A stretch of 12,935 nt of DNA, taken from assembly GCA_017615955.1 (NCBI GenBank), contig JAFZZD010000813.1, positions 1 to 12,935 of the forward strand. The letters are read 5' to 3'. Below, in pieces: positions 10,201-12,935 of the stretch; positions within the stretch are counted from its first letter, which is position 1, and every line of letters begins with the position of its first letter. Position numbers and translations under genes: made by a program. The notes below the pieces were generated by a model that was given only the letters and a program-made list of their open reading frames with translations, did no database searches and was not told the origin of the DNA. Source of the DNA: Victivallales bacterium (GTDB lineage: Bacteria; Verrucomicrobiota; Lentisphaeria; Oligosphaerales; Oligosphaeraceae).

Positions 10201-12778
10201 AAGTGCCTCCTTGTCATTGAAGACAGCAATCGCGGATTTGGCGGGAAGCGTCGGAGAGGCGACCATAGCCTTCCACGCGATGCCTACCACTTACGGCAAT
10301 GGCTTCTCCGTTTTCAATCCTCTGCTGTCCGCCTCGAACATGAAGTACTACCGTTATGGCAAAGGCTACTATCTGGATTACTACAACAGTAAAGTCGGTC
10401 AAAGCTCGTGGGGCACATTCCTGAAGCAATTGGAGATCTTCTCCAGGAATGTTGACTACGCCAGCAGTCCTGTCACGCTTGACACGGTGACCTGGGGAAA
10501 TGGCAAGACGGCCGCCGACCTGGGTGTTTACAGCGGCAATGGCTGTGTATATGATCAGCTTGCCATCGCCTCTGAAAATGACATCAACTACTTCACATTG
10601 CAGCTGCTGGAGGATGGAAAGGCGGGGGACTATATCGTTCTGAAGGGTCAGGAAGGTGTGAATATGAGCATTTCCATCGAGGCCGAGCTGGTACCGCTTT
10701 CAGCGTTGGAAATTGAGAACACCACTTTCATTGACGCCTCGGCGATTTTCAGTCTTGAGGGCTGGCAGGCGGGAACGTACCTGCTGTCCGTTTCCGCAGA
10801 CCGTGCCACCAACTATTCGATGAACTTTGTCTCCACCTGGGGCAATGGAATAGATTACTTTGACTACGCCTCCGCCAATGATGATGCAAACAAGGCCACG
10901 AGTCTGAACACAGGCTATTACACAGGTCTTATGGCCTCTTCCTCTGACAGGGACTGGTTCTCTTTCAATGGCAACATTGGCAATGACAATTTGAGGATAA
11001 GCATTGAAGGCGAGAATCTGGTGGTGATGAAGCTAGACGGCGAGGGCAACTTGACTGAGCTCTCCCGAAATGAGGAAACGGGGACTTATGACTTTACCTT
11101 GTCTTCTTCAGAGCATATTCAGGTTGTCGGAACCCATGAGGACATTGCGGCGTACTCCATGTCCGTGATGGCAGTCGAGGAAATGGGGGATGTTGAGGCT
11201 CCAGTCATTGAATTGTCTGGAAACACCACAGACCCATTGCAGGCAAGCACACTGGAGGCGACAACGGAAGAAGGGCTGAAATTGTACTACAATATGGTTT
11301 CAGCCGAATATGATGGCGACTGGACGGAGTATAATGGCGAAATCAGCGTGACGGCAAATGCCACATACTACTTCAAGGCGACAGACGAGGCTGGCAACGT
11401 TGGCACAAACTCAATTGTTTTTGCGAACATTGACACCGAGGCTCCTGTAATCGCGGATATGACAGTTGCCGTTTCTGGCGGTAATGGAATGATTGCGATT
11501 TCAATTGCGGCAAGTGAGACATTGAGCAAATTGTCGTATTCTTGGAATGGCGGCGAATGGAACGAAGCTGAAGGAGCGCTGGTTCTGGTTGAGCAAAATG
11601 GCATTATTCGTTTCCATTTGGTCGATTTGGCAGGCAATGAGACAACGACCACCGAAATAGCCATCGACGCATTCAATGTAACATTGACCGACATACAGTG
11701 CCAGGCATTTGAGAATGGCAGTGCCATTCTGGACTGGAGCGGTGATGCCACAGCGCAATGGAGCCGGTCATACGATGTCGCATTGCTTAGCGGGAACGAT
11801 GTGATTGAGCTGAATGGACTTGCGGCTGTTGGCCTTGAATTCTTGAATGCGCCAGCTGGCGATATTGCTGCTTGTGTCAAGCCATCACAGTCCGAGGTAT
11901 GGACGAATGTGGATGACGGCTTGCAGATACAGAATTTCTCCGATGAAAATTCAATGTCGTTTATCGGGGGAGACAATGGGATGGCGGAACTTATGTTCGC
12001 CAGGGGGACAGGTGTATGGAGTTGCGACTATTATGCACGGCATGTGGGTGTCGGCGAATGGAAAGGTACGGGACAAACAGTATTGCTAGCTGGCAAGAAT
12101 GTTCTGGATGACATTTTTGTCGGCTCTGACGATGCCTCCATTCTTTTGCTTACTGACGATGAAAATGGTGATGCGTTGTTTGTCGATGATATATATTCGG
12201 CATTCCCAGATGGCATGGACGTTCAGGCACGCTTTGCAAGAATAGATGAAATCCGTGCAGGAGCTGGCGATGATATTGTGGACATGACAAGCCAGCGCTT
12301 CGAATACATTGGAGAGGGTGTGACTGTAAGGGGAGGCCTTGGCAATGATGTCATCTGGGCTAACAATGGAGACAATTGCCTCTATGGTGATGCAGGTGAT
12401 GACCGTATAGTCGGGGCATCGGGGAATGACATCATTGTCGGTGGCACTGGAAATGATGTTCTGCTAGGAGCTGGGGGCGAAGATATTTTTGTGTTTGGCG
12501 ATGAATGGGGGCAGGATGTTGTAGACCAGCTCGCTTCAGGCAAGGTTACGCTGTGGTTCAGTGAAGGTGATGAGGCAAAATGGAACGCTGAGACGCTAAC
12601 CTATACGGATGGAAACAATACGGTACAGGTGAGTGGCGTGTCCTCCGATGACATCCTGCTGAGATTCGGCAATGACGGAAGCAATGAATATTCCAGACTG
12701 ATGGCGAATGGCGCATTTAGCCTGAATAGCAGCGAGCGAGTTTTCGAGGATAAGAACAATGTGATACTGGCTGGCTAG
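215..12778 (+). CDS. Giant multidomain AIDA-repeat adhesin with thioredoxin-like and clostripain-like (C11) protease domains and RTX C-terminus
   Basis: A single uninterrupted frame of 4187 residues. The ATG at 215 is the first possible in-frame start because an in-frame TAA lies at 209-211. The next Met is near residue 43, inside a repeat. There is no signal peptide or membrane segment. Domain order by residue: six AIDA-type units (1-2095), the second containing Pmp-type repeats (about 453-703); a thioredoxin-like domain between units 3 and 4 (1190-1305); four Ig/FN3-like domains (2099-2431); CARDB (2432-2545); four PPC-like domains (2549-3038); a C11 peptidase domain (3039-3409, His3158 and Cys3198); two PPC-like domains (3410-3658); two Ig-like domains (3659-3821); an FN3-like segment; six RTX nonapeptides (4040-4093); and a C-terminal tail. 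AIDA proteins usually end in an autotransporter barrel. Here RTX repeats and the missing signal peptide suggest type I secretion (inference). The role is probably surface adhesion with proteolytic activity, but the substrate is unknown. No neighbouring gene is visible. The frame and domains are secure; the function is inferred. Confidence 0.97.
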   Translation: MSENTIISSGVTSVSLSVSSSEVLTVSSGGTVDKTQILADGKMQVLSGGLATDTVMSGIYDYPDNNVFASAYIENGGCASGISVGSCAFLYVSSGAVISGTTVNGWCARVYASSGASVNGLSLVNQGALFVSKGAHVENVSYRGGGVSLVLTISGGDNETYVHGTNQAGKEFTVRNGVGSNLMLYGNYFAGSVGVINGGVLKDTVVSNGYLNISSGGIASNTTVIGSFNGIRLHSGAVHSGIVNVSYEGGFVVSSGGVVNFSVNERTVDDGVLINNLAFITGAPAYTLTVRGDQGSGVYKLASGAVGFDQDITICTTNGQCYDAISVGGNFCTDNGVCYSLLLDDDTLLLTVSSSGTAPVSSGGEAVFSSGMANVYSSGILVSSVQSAEGQVLGYGYNDLMMVGNGGNAKDTTVSSGGTLTAELEAVMGRVVLSGGTYSGGGVFSSNLALQNGGAVANFAGSAVLSGASFVGNSAVAPESSSYPYGGAVYNSNGTMLLEDVVFSRNSVVSGSLDYGGALCNQGGEVVVSSARFLENYGWDGGAIENHSGKMWLTDVEITGNSGGYGGAIDNTLYTSMYISSALFQNNYAMNHGGVMRNYGYLNVSSATFLNNSGRFGGVLYNNSNAFFENVIFSGNTDTYNGGGAIENYNMIRLGNVQFLNNSASTNGGAVYNASKLNLVGAVFSGNKAGGQGGAIYNLSGGIVNIVGNVLLATENDSICNLGTITINPGATLSTCATISTASGTIINNGRLLWDITGRALSSPVMVDNLANISGGNYTISMAANQNAGKYQIAAGASDFQSSITISVSGIAMGSVGIGNSLNVQDRCYALDVDSNGVLSLDITTTTVDDKDYVKLYSGSTVVSRASYMTGKILPCSSYNSMTVSSGGSVNQTTLLPYGNLLVLSGGVATDTMVDGGGEGAPNTLFRVYNGGSANGVVVSNYGSCMMTSATGNNIVVGARGLVANNRGVVSNVVVEGSAGRIIVYSSGSAEDVDVRSSGYAFASFGGVIQNGHAVSSGIMIAGQGGLLSNVSADVLGRIQLQNGGIGRDIQVASGGYLYAAGSSVLEGTIMVAGVILGSGSVNAENAEIVFALEDRNAENSYILNDISRMEGATYKVSVSEAQAYGVYELAGNAAEFDGSIAVCTSDGVCHDAISVGESYCTPETCYSVSVSETGVLQLGISANTGGGAFNYEVGSWGDNLEDAKEYAKAKGVPILAYYGYSSWCGYCRLLENQVFAASDFKQYAESGSVVLLKNVDIPGISTSGVPDCYILDADGNVLGRRLGFGNGTHDAWMDWFDNYVSLMGDDDLVQLYSSGSLVSSGNVFSGVVLSSGGNDLMTVSSGGRALGTTVDNGGSMTVLGGGSALGTVVNSGGRQRVSSGAILGGTTIVGGNLEIADGKANVAELVFAVNQRISEDGYILNDLSALRGGTMSVRVAATQAHGAYKLAANAWDFNGVVSVCNDDGSICYGSISVSTPLCVGDVCYSLEVSEGGLNVLVSENTGGTSVGSSVLVYSSGTLAGMGDMLSGVRLVSGGNDSMAVSSGGIVSSTHIQGGGTMRVFSGGLATDTVMSGIYGYPSSNVYVSAYIENGGSASGMTLSRCSLLYVSSGAVLSDATVTGWMARVYASSGASVNGLALENQGALFVSKGAHVENVSYRGGGVSLVLTISGGDNETYVQGTNLAGREFTVQNGVGSNLMLYANYFLGSVGVANGGVLKDTVVSKGYLYISSGGIASNTTVTGNGNGVSLLCGGVHSGTVNVSYEGGFKVSSGGVVNFSVNERTVDDEALINNLAFITGSPTYTLTVRADQDFGVYKLAAGASGFNQNITICTTDGECYEPITVGGSFCTDDNVCYSLGLENDLLTLTISGKEIVAPGLVNVYSSGVLVSGADAMEAISLEETYSAEVLSGGSVSSAMVQSGASLAVERGGWLAYAEILSGGSMSAGGAFEYKGIDNGGSLVMNHAVLWNIDNKGDLTLNGRNELRGGLSTSDGRVLNNGTLVFDLAGREPSEGCYLDSLSNVTGGTYSILVSPTQAFGKYALAGAASGFNEAITICHSDDVCYDAITVGESFCTDDACYSLEVDSSGVFSLTIGANEFVDEEAPVLVGAPSVSVYKYDASFAWSAASDNVGVAGYRLKVGEDIYATDKLNLALQGFEPGEYQYQLQAFDASGNGSEWSAVQYFTVEDSTAPYFTVEPVAIVEGYDVTISWQGMDNVGIARVCVRFDGNLHNASETELTLADLAPGSYEYQVMLWDAAGNMALSQKATVDVKDVTPPGKPVISYVNPTVLTNRNVIIGATFDDDAAVRQYRLNEGMWLNYTNRLVISGNSTVSFRGIDEAGNVSEVASYTIDNIDKTAPAISVSETMHGEAVTLLVAFSDANGIAKRQYLLSGAEEWMDYVSPIEITENGLVLLYAKDNAGNETYAQYEITSIVPAKVDLVVGSPRFVKLGGGNSLSSVDAIGMSFTVFNAGNADIEQTSVDIYVDNLLMGSIEVGNLQAGKGRALSFELEPLSAGEHLVRIVGDASNLLAESNEGNNEVEQTLRINPAVYPIDRFDLGGDNGTFASATDLTDVMLGKSTLESLSIHDNEDVDFYRFALVGRGTTANELGISFNQAFGNLDLALLDANGSVLAKSETATGKETVSLNGYGAGIYYLKVYGYEGASNNYSLTWELPVNAYSMDAFEPNDTLFTAAEIVSNLTYAASIHNGSDLDFYSFQLERLGRDNDNLVLERSIGAGKLNVSILDEQGNVIRENSTDDAGTATLSLSALGLGTYYLKVAGDETEYHFNLAISSVHGDIYDGGNGNDTFASATSLGILSGRGSIEGLSIHVSDDVDMFEFILSEDASAIDGIGISHVASAGDLDLYLYDASGNFIDKAYTLSDDETIGLGGLKAGRYYLKVSGYNGSTNNYTLNYKVMAHSIVADDYEGREPIVIRQSQTIDNMSISPSDGTADTVDTFKLVLDAKGTAASRILLSDYREDWNGLAWSISGNGVNASGIGSEISLKNFSAGEYTLTLNAPVDRQYSEYSLTAVLPEEEMSDSWSVFIYIDGDNNLEAYYFWELYYMQNARLADNVNVYVMFDRTPEVTNNEDTYRQNFSLGDWSDTRVAKLTYNSGYSITLDWESWGELDMGSANTLERFIAWGKEQAPADNYAVILKDHGTSFGYICEDDTNGDTMLTIDAIAQVVSNHDISVTVFDACLMASDLVLSAMSGATDYVVASEAIGWTPNWTVQYEQLLNSIRADMTPGEFAAAVVAANYGTTQYKSTLGAFDTSDEAIYAALCDFGNASSSFTSADWTALVHAFANVANYNSGNVAYFSDLGQILGNIDQSSASLSLKTAIADLAGSVGEATIAFHAMPTTYGNGFSVFNPLLSASNMKYYRYGKGYYLDYYNSKVGQSSWGTFLKQLEIFSRNVDYASSPVTLDTVTWGNGKTAADLGVYSGNGCVYDQLAIASENDINYFTLQLLEDGKAGDYIVLKGQEGVNMSISIEAELVPLSALEIENTTFIDASAIFSLEGWQAGTYLLSVSADRATNYSMNFVSTWGNGIDYFDYASANDDANKATSLNTGYYTGLMASSSDRDWFSFNGNIGNDNLRISIEGENLVVMKLDGEGNLTELSRNEETGTYDFTLSSSEHIQVVGTHEDIAAYSMSVMAVEEMGDVEAPVIELSGNTTDPLQASTLEATTEEGLKLYYNMVSAEYDGDWTEYNGEISVTANATYYFKATDEAGNVGTNSIVFANIDTEAPVIADMTVAVSGGNGMIAISIAASETLSKLSYSWNGGEWNEAEGALVLVEQNGIIRFHLVDLAGNETTTTEIAIDAFNVTLTDIQCQAFENGSAILDWSGDATAQWSRSYDVALLSGNDVIELNGLAAVGLEFLNAPAGDIAACVKPSQSEVWTNVDDGLQIQNFSDENSMSFIGGDNGMAELMFARGTGVWSCDYYARHVGVGEWKGTGQTVLLAGKNVLDDIFVGSDDASILLLTDDENGDALFVDDIYSAFPDGMDVQARFARIDEIRAGAGDDIVDMTSQRFEYIGEGVTVRGGLGNDVIWANNGDNCLYGDAGDDRIVGASGNDIIVGGTGNDVLLGAGGEDIFVFGDEWGQDVVDQLASGKVTLWFSEGDEAKWNAETLTYTDGNNTVQVSGVSSDDILLRFGNDGSNEYSRLMANGAFSLNSSERVFEDKNNVILAG
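290..1269 (+). repeat. Long direct repeat, copy A
   Basis: Aligns with 4835-5814 at a constant offset of 4545 nt. Anchors at 290/4835, 356/4901 and 1206/5751 all give the same offset, so there is no net insertion or deletion. The longest identical stretches seen are about 26 and 23 nt, in the segment coding for VENVSYRGGG and GGDNETYV. Most other differences are scattered substitutions. Confidence 0.9.
1331..2749 (+). repeat. Stalk unit 2: AIDA opening, Pmp-type core, degenerate closing module
   Basis: Residues 373-845. It opens with the VYSSGILVSS phrase and a short AIDA stretch, passes into Pmp-type repeats, then closes at 2450-2749 (residues 746-845). The closing module keeps the ..DNLANISGG..YTIS...N..GKYQIAAGA..F framework of its relatives. 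It has lost the first three of their four conserved cysteines; only C828, aligned with the fourth, remains. Confidence 0.75.
1571..2325 (+). repeat. Chlamydial Pmp-type GGA(I/V/L)xxN and FxxN repeat array
   Basis: About residues 453-703. Ten GG[AV]-[IVLM]-x-N phrases (for example GGAVYN, GGALCN, GGAIEN, GGAIDN, GGVLYN, GGAIYN) alternate with nine FxxN-like phrases (FVGN, FSRN, FLEN, FQNN, FLNN, FSGN and one ITGN variant). This alternation is the hallmark of polymorphic membrane protein repeats, which form a beta-helix and mediate adhesion in Chlamydia. Here they sit between AIDA-type repeats rather than in a Pmp autotransporter, because no C-terminal barrel follows. Confidence 0.8.
2759..3760 (+). 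repeat. Stalk unit 3: AIDA-type repeats plus Cys4 closing module
   Basis: Residues 849-1182. The opening VKLYSGSTVVS and LSGGVATDT phrases match the openings of the other units. The closing module at 3473-3760 (residues 1087-1182) carries C1144, C1150, C1161 and C1166. It is the module directly before the thioredoxin-like domain, joined to it by an ANTGG linker similar to the SENTGG linker after unit 4. Confidence 0.8.
3782..4129 (+). other. Embedded thioredoxin-like domain (WCGYC)
   Basis: About residues 1190-1305. A helix of the type NLEDAKEYAKAKG precedes a hydrophobic strand (VPILAYYG), then W1224-C1225-G1226-Y1227-C1228, a helix with LLENQVF, and a strand VVLLKNVDI. Next comes SGVPDCYILDADGNVLGR, in which P1267 occupies the position of the thioredoxin cis-proline. 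The D..A...AK..GVPIL....SSWCGYC..LENQVF layout resembles the thioredoxin_7-like proteins common in PVC bacteria. Both CXXC cysteines are present, so redox activity or disulfide isomerisation is possible. The partner may be the Cys4 modules of the same chain (inference). Thioredoxin-fold identity is confident; activity is unproven. Confidence 0.85.
4139..4711 (+). repeat. Stalk unit 4: short AIDA-type unit plus Cys4 closing module
   Basis: Residues 1309-1499, the shortest unit. It has the VQLYSSGSLVSS opening and SSGG, NGGS, GGGS and NSGG turns. The closing module at 4424-4711 (residues 1404-1499) has C1461, C1468, C1479 and C1484. The first cysteine gap is one residue longer than in the other modules. 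The unit lies directly after the thioredoxin-like domain. Confidence 0.8.
4739..5818 (+). repeat. Stalk unit 5: near-copy of unit 1 with Cys4 closing module
   Basis: Residues 1509-1868. It opens with VLVYSSGTLAG, continues with the SGGLATDTVMSGIY stretch shared with unit 1, and ends in a closing module at 5534-5818 with C1830, C1836, C1847 and C1853. Hand alignment from SGGLATD to VCYSL gives roughly 80 percent identical residues to unit 1 without indels. Confidence 0.85.
4835..5814 (+). repeat. Long direct repeat, copy B
   Basis: Partner of 290-1269, in the same orientation and reading frame. The match is strongest in the centre and weaker at the 5' end. This suggests either an older duplication maintained by selection or conversion, or a duplication whose ends have diverged. 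The offset is divisible by three. Confidence 0.9.
5834..6499 (+). repeat. Stalk unit 6: divergent AIDA-type unit plus Cys4 closing module
   Basis: Residues 1874-2095. The VNVYSSGVLVSG opening is clear, and the AIDA turns (LSGGS, ERGGW, NGGS) are fewer and looser. The closing module at 6206-6499 (residues 1998-2095) has C2055, C2061, C2072 and C2077. This is the last stalk unit; Ig/FN3-like domains follow directly. Confidence 0.75.
6509..7507 (+). other. Four tandem Ig/FN3-like domains
   Basis: Residues 2099-2431, divided near 2186, 2271 and 2353. Each starts with an acidic plus proline phrase (DEEAPV, DSTAPY, DVTPPG, DKTAPA) and ends with a D-x-[AS]-G-N phrase (FDASGN, WDAAGN, IDEAGN, KDNAGN). 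This is the pattern of bacterial Ig-like/FN3 spacer domains in large secreted proteins. The first pair look FN3-like (SW and EYQYQLQAFD strands). They probably act as a rigid spacer between stalk and enzyme part. Confidence 0.75.
7508..7852 (+). other. CARDB-type adhesion domain
   Basis: Residues 2432-2545. The start PAKVDLVV, the middle strand FTVFNAGNADIEQT followed by DIYVDN, and the closing phrase LAESNEGNNEVEQTLRI match the CARDB family (beta-sandwich domains frequent in surface proteins). The NEGNN phrase is the most diagnostic part. It links the Ig block to the PPC block. Confidence 0.75.
7859..9328 (+). other. Four PPC-type (pre-peptidase C-terminal) beta domains
   Basis: Residues 2549-3038, divided near 2675, 2796 and 2923. 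The first three carry the family marks: FASATDL or DTLFTAAEI; then SLSIHDNEDVDFYRF, SIHNGSDLDFYSF or SIHVSDDVDMFEF; then LDLALLDANG or LDLYLYDASG; then AGIYYLKVYG or AGRYYLKVSG; and a final NYSL or NYTL strand. The fourth is divergent but keeps DTFKLVL and AGEYTLTL. PPC domains usually neighbour secreted peptidases, which fits the following C11 domain. Confidence 0.8.
9329..10441 (+). other. Clostripain-like cysteine peptidase domain (family C11)
   Basis: Residues 3039-3409. It opens with the core strand and loop FIYIDGDNNLE (from 3044). The predicted catalytic His3158 is in VILKDHGTS, and the predicted nucleophile Cys3198 is in FDACLMAS, followed by DYVVASEAIGW. This order and the DACLMAS phrase are characteristic of C11 peptidases, caspase-fold enzymes that often cut after basic residues. 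Both key residues are intact, so the domain is probably active. C11 enzymes are commonly matured by internal cleavage; I cannot place such a site here. Possible roles are digestion of host or mucus proteins, or processing of its own giant chain. Confidence 0.88.
10442..11188 (+). other. Two PPC-like domains after the peptidase
   Basis: Residues 3410-3658, divided near 3543. The first shows AIASENDINYFTLQLL and AGTYLLSVS; the second DYASANDDANKATSL and SSSDRDWFSFNG. These match the DxDxFxF and AGxYxLxV marks of the PPC domains before the peptidase, but are more divergent. The peptidase is therefore flanked on both sides by related beta domains. Confidence 0.65.
11189..11677 (+). other. Two Ig-like domains
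   Basis: Residues 3659-3821, divided near 3740. They begin DVEAPVIEL and DTEAPVIAD and end with ATDEAGN and LVDLAGN. They have the same style as the four domains at 6509-7507, so the block has been used on both sides of the peptidase section. Confidence 0.7.
11678..12097 (+). other. FN3-like segment and linker before the RTX tail
   Basis: Residues 3822-3961. An FN3-like strand pattern (AILDWSGD, LEFLNAPAGD, CVKPS, EVWTNV) is followed by a segment with MAELMFARGTGVWS and YARHVGVGEW. I recall this combination upstream of the RTX tail in other giant AIDA-repeat proteins of Lentisphaerota, but cannot verify it here. I do not recognise a named domain for the second part. Confidence 0.45.
12098..12775 (+). 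other. RTX-containing C-terminal secretion region
   Basis: Residues 3962-4187. It starts NVLDDIFVGSDDASILL, includes AGAGDDIVDMTSQRFEY, then six contiguous calcium-binding-type nonapeptides at 12332-12493 (GGLGNDVIW, ANNGDNCLY, GDAGDDRIV, GASGNDIIV, GGTGNDVLL, GAGGEDIFV). About 94 residues of tail follow, ending EDKNNVILAG. RTX nonapeptides bind calcium and typically precede an uncleaved C-terminal type I secretion signal. With no N-terminal signal peptide and no beta-barrel, this is the likely export determinant (inference). Confidence 0.8.
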
Positions 12779-12918
12779 CGTAATGGCAAGCATCCCTCCT
12801 TCAATAAAATGCTTCATTGTGGTATTCAAATTGACCCCTGTTTGGCCCCCTTGAGCGAACATCGAATTATACGGCTATGTTCTAGAGAAGTGTTGCTAGT
12901 GCCTTGCCAGTGGCAGTT

Positions 12919-12935
12919 CGGCCCCGCTGGGGCCG
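12919..12935. terminator. GC-rich hairpin at window edge, possible terminator
   Basis: CGGCCCC (12919-12925) and GGGGCCG (12929-12935) form a perfect 7-bp stem with a GCT loop, 140 nt after the stop codon. The window ends with the last stem base, so a following T-tract cannot be seen. No T-tract precedes it on the plus strand either. It could be an intrinsic terminator or part of an intergenic repeat. Confidence 0.4.

Noticed and set aside
11368..11976. Minus-strand frame of 202 codons opposite the Ig/FN3-like region
   Set aside because: It lies wholly inside the coherent plus-strand domains, has low-complexity composition rich in Ser, Pro and Ala, and shows no recognisable motif. It looks like a shadow of the plus-strand codon pattern.
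12788..12814. AAGCAT/ATGCTT inverted repeat right after the stop codon as a terminator
   Set aside because: The stem is only 6 bp, AT-rich, with a 15-nt loop and no T-tract, so it is too weak to call.
12596..12862. Minus-strand frame of 88 codons, with an internal ATG next to GGAGGG on the minus strand (complement of CCCTCC near 12794-12799)
   Set aside because: The purine stretch is only about 1 nt from that ATG, too close for normal initiation. Most of the frame overlaps the conserved C-terminal tail, and the product resembles nothing I know.
12831..12881. TTGACC at 12831 or TTGAGC at 12851 as a promoter for a downstream gene
   Set aside because: No acceptable -10 box lies at 16-18 nt from either; the nearest TATGTT is 19 nt from the second and matches poorly.
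1..12935. CRISPR arrays, tRNA or rRNA genes, insertion sequences
   Set aside because: There are no regularly spaced short direct repeats, no cloverleaf-like segment in the non-coding ends, and no transposase or terminal inverted repeats. The repeats seen are protein-coding and in frame.

Overview
The window is almost entirely one very large plus-strand gene (215-12778, 4187 residues), with about 210 nt of upstream and 157 nt of downstream non-coding sequence. No minus-strand gene is convincing. Features of the protein point to a bacterium of the PVC group, most likely a gut-type Lentisphaerota/Victivallales lineage. These are the N-terminus that starts directly in an AIDA-type repeat without a signal peptide, the 'sdWC.yC'-style thioredoxin-like domain, and a C-terminal region that I recall as recurrent in giant AIDA-repeat proteins of that group. 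This assignment rests on memory of protein style, not on any marker gene, so it is tentative.

The N-terminal half (residues 1-2095) is a stalk of six units. Each unit opens with (except unit 1) a 'VYSSG.LVS'-like phrase, continues with AIDA-type SSGG.....T.V..GG turns, and closes with a conserved ~95-residue module. Five of the six closing modules carry four cysteines at fixed spacing (C-x5/6-C-x10-C-x4/5-C). Unit 2 also holds ten chlamydial Pmp-type GG[AV]-x-x-N / FxxN repeats, and its closing module has lost all but one of the cysteines. Units 1 and 5 are copies of one another, about four-fifths identical in protein, separated by exactly 4545 nt (1515 codons). A thioredoxin-like domain with a WCGYC motif sits in the linker between units 3 and 4.

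The C-terminal half is a secreted-enzyme chassis. In order it has four Ig/FN3-like domains, a CARDB domain, four PPC-type beta domains, a clostripain-like (family C11) cysteine peptidase domain with an intact His/Cys pair, two more PPC-like domains, two more Ig-like domains, an FN3-like segment, and an RTX nonapeptide block with a long C-terminal tail. The tail suggests type I secretion, in place of the beta-barrel used by classical AIDA autotransporters. No ABC transporter, membrane-fusion protein or outer-membrane channel lies in the window.

Taken together, the gene looks like a self-contained surface or secreted giant that combines adhesion repeats, a thiol-redox-like domain and a protease. 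Upstream are a plausible sigma70-like promoter and a dyad. The start codon lacks a Shine-Dalgarno sequence. A GC-rich hairpin sits at the extreme 3' edge.
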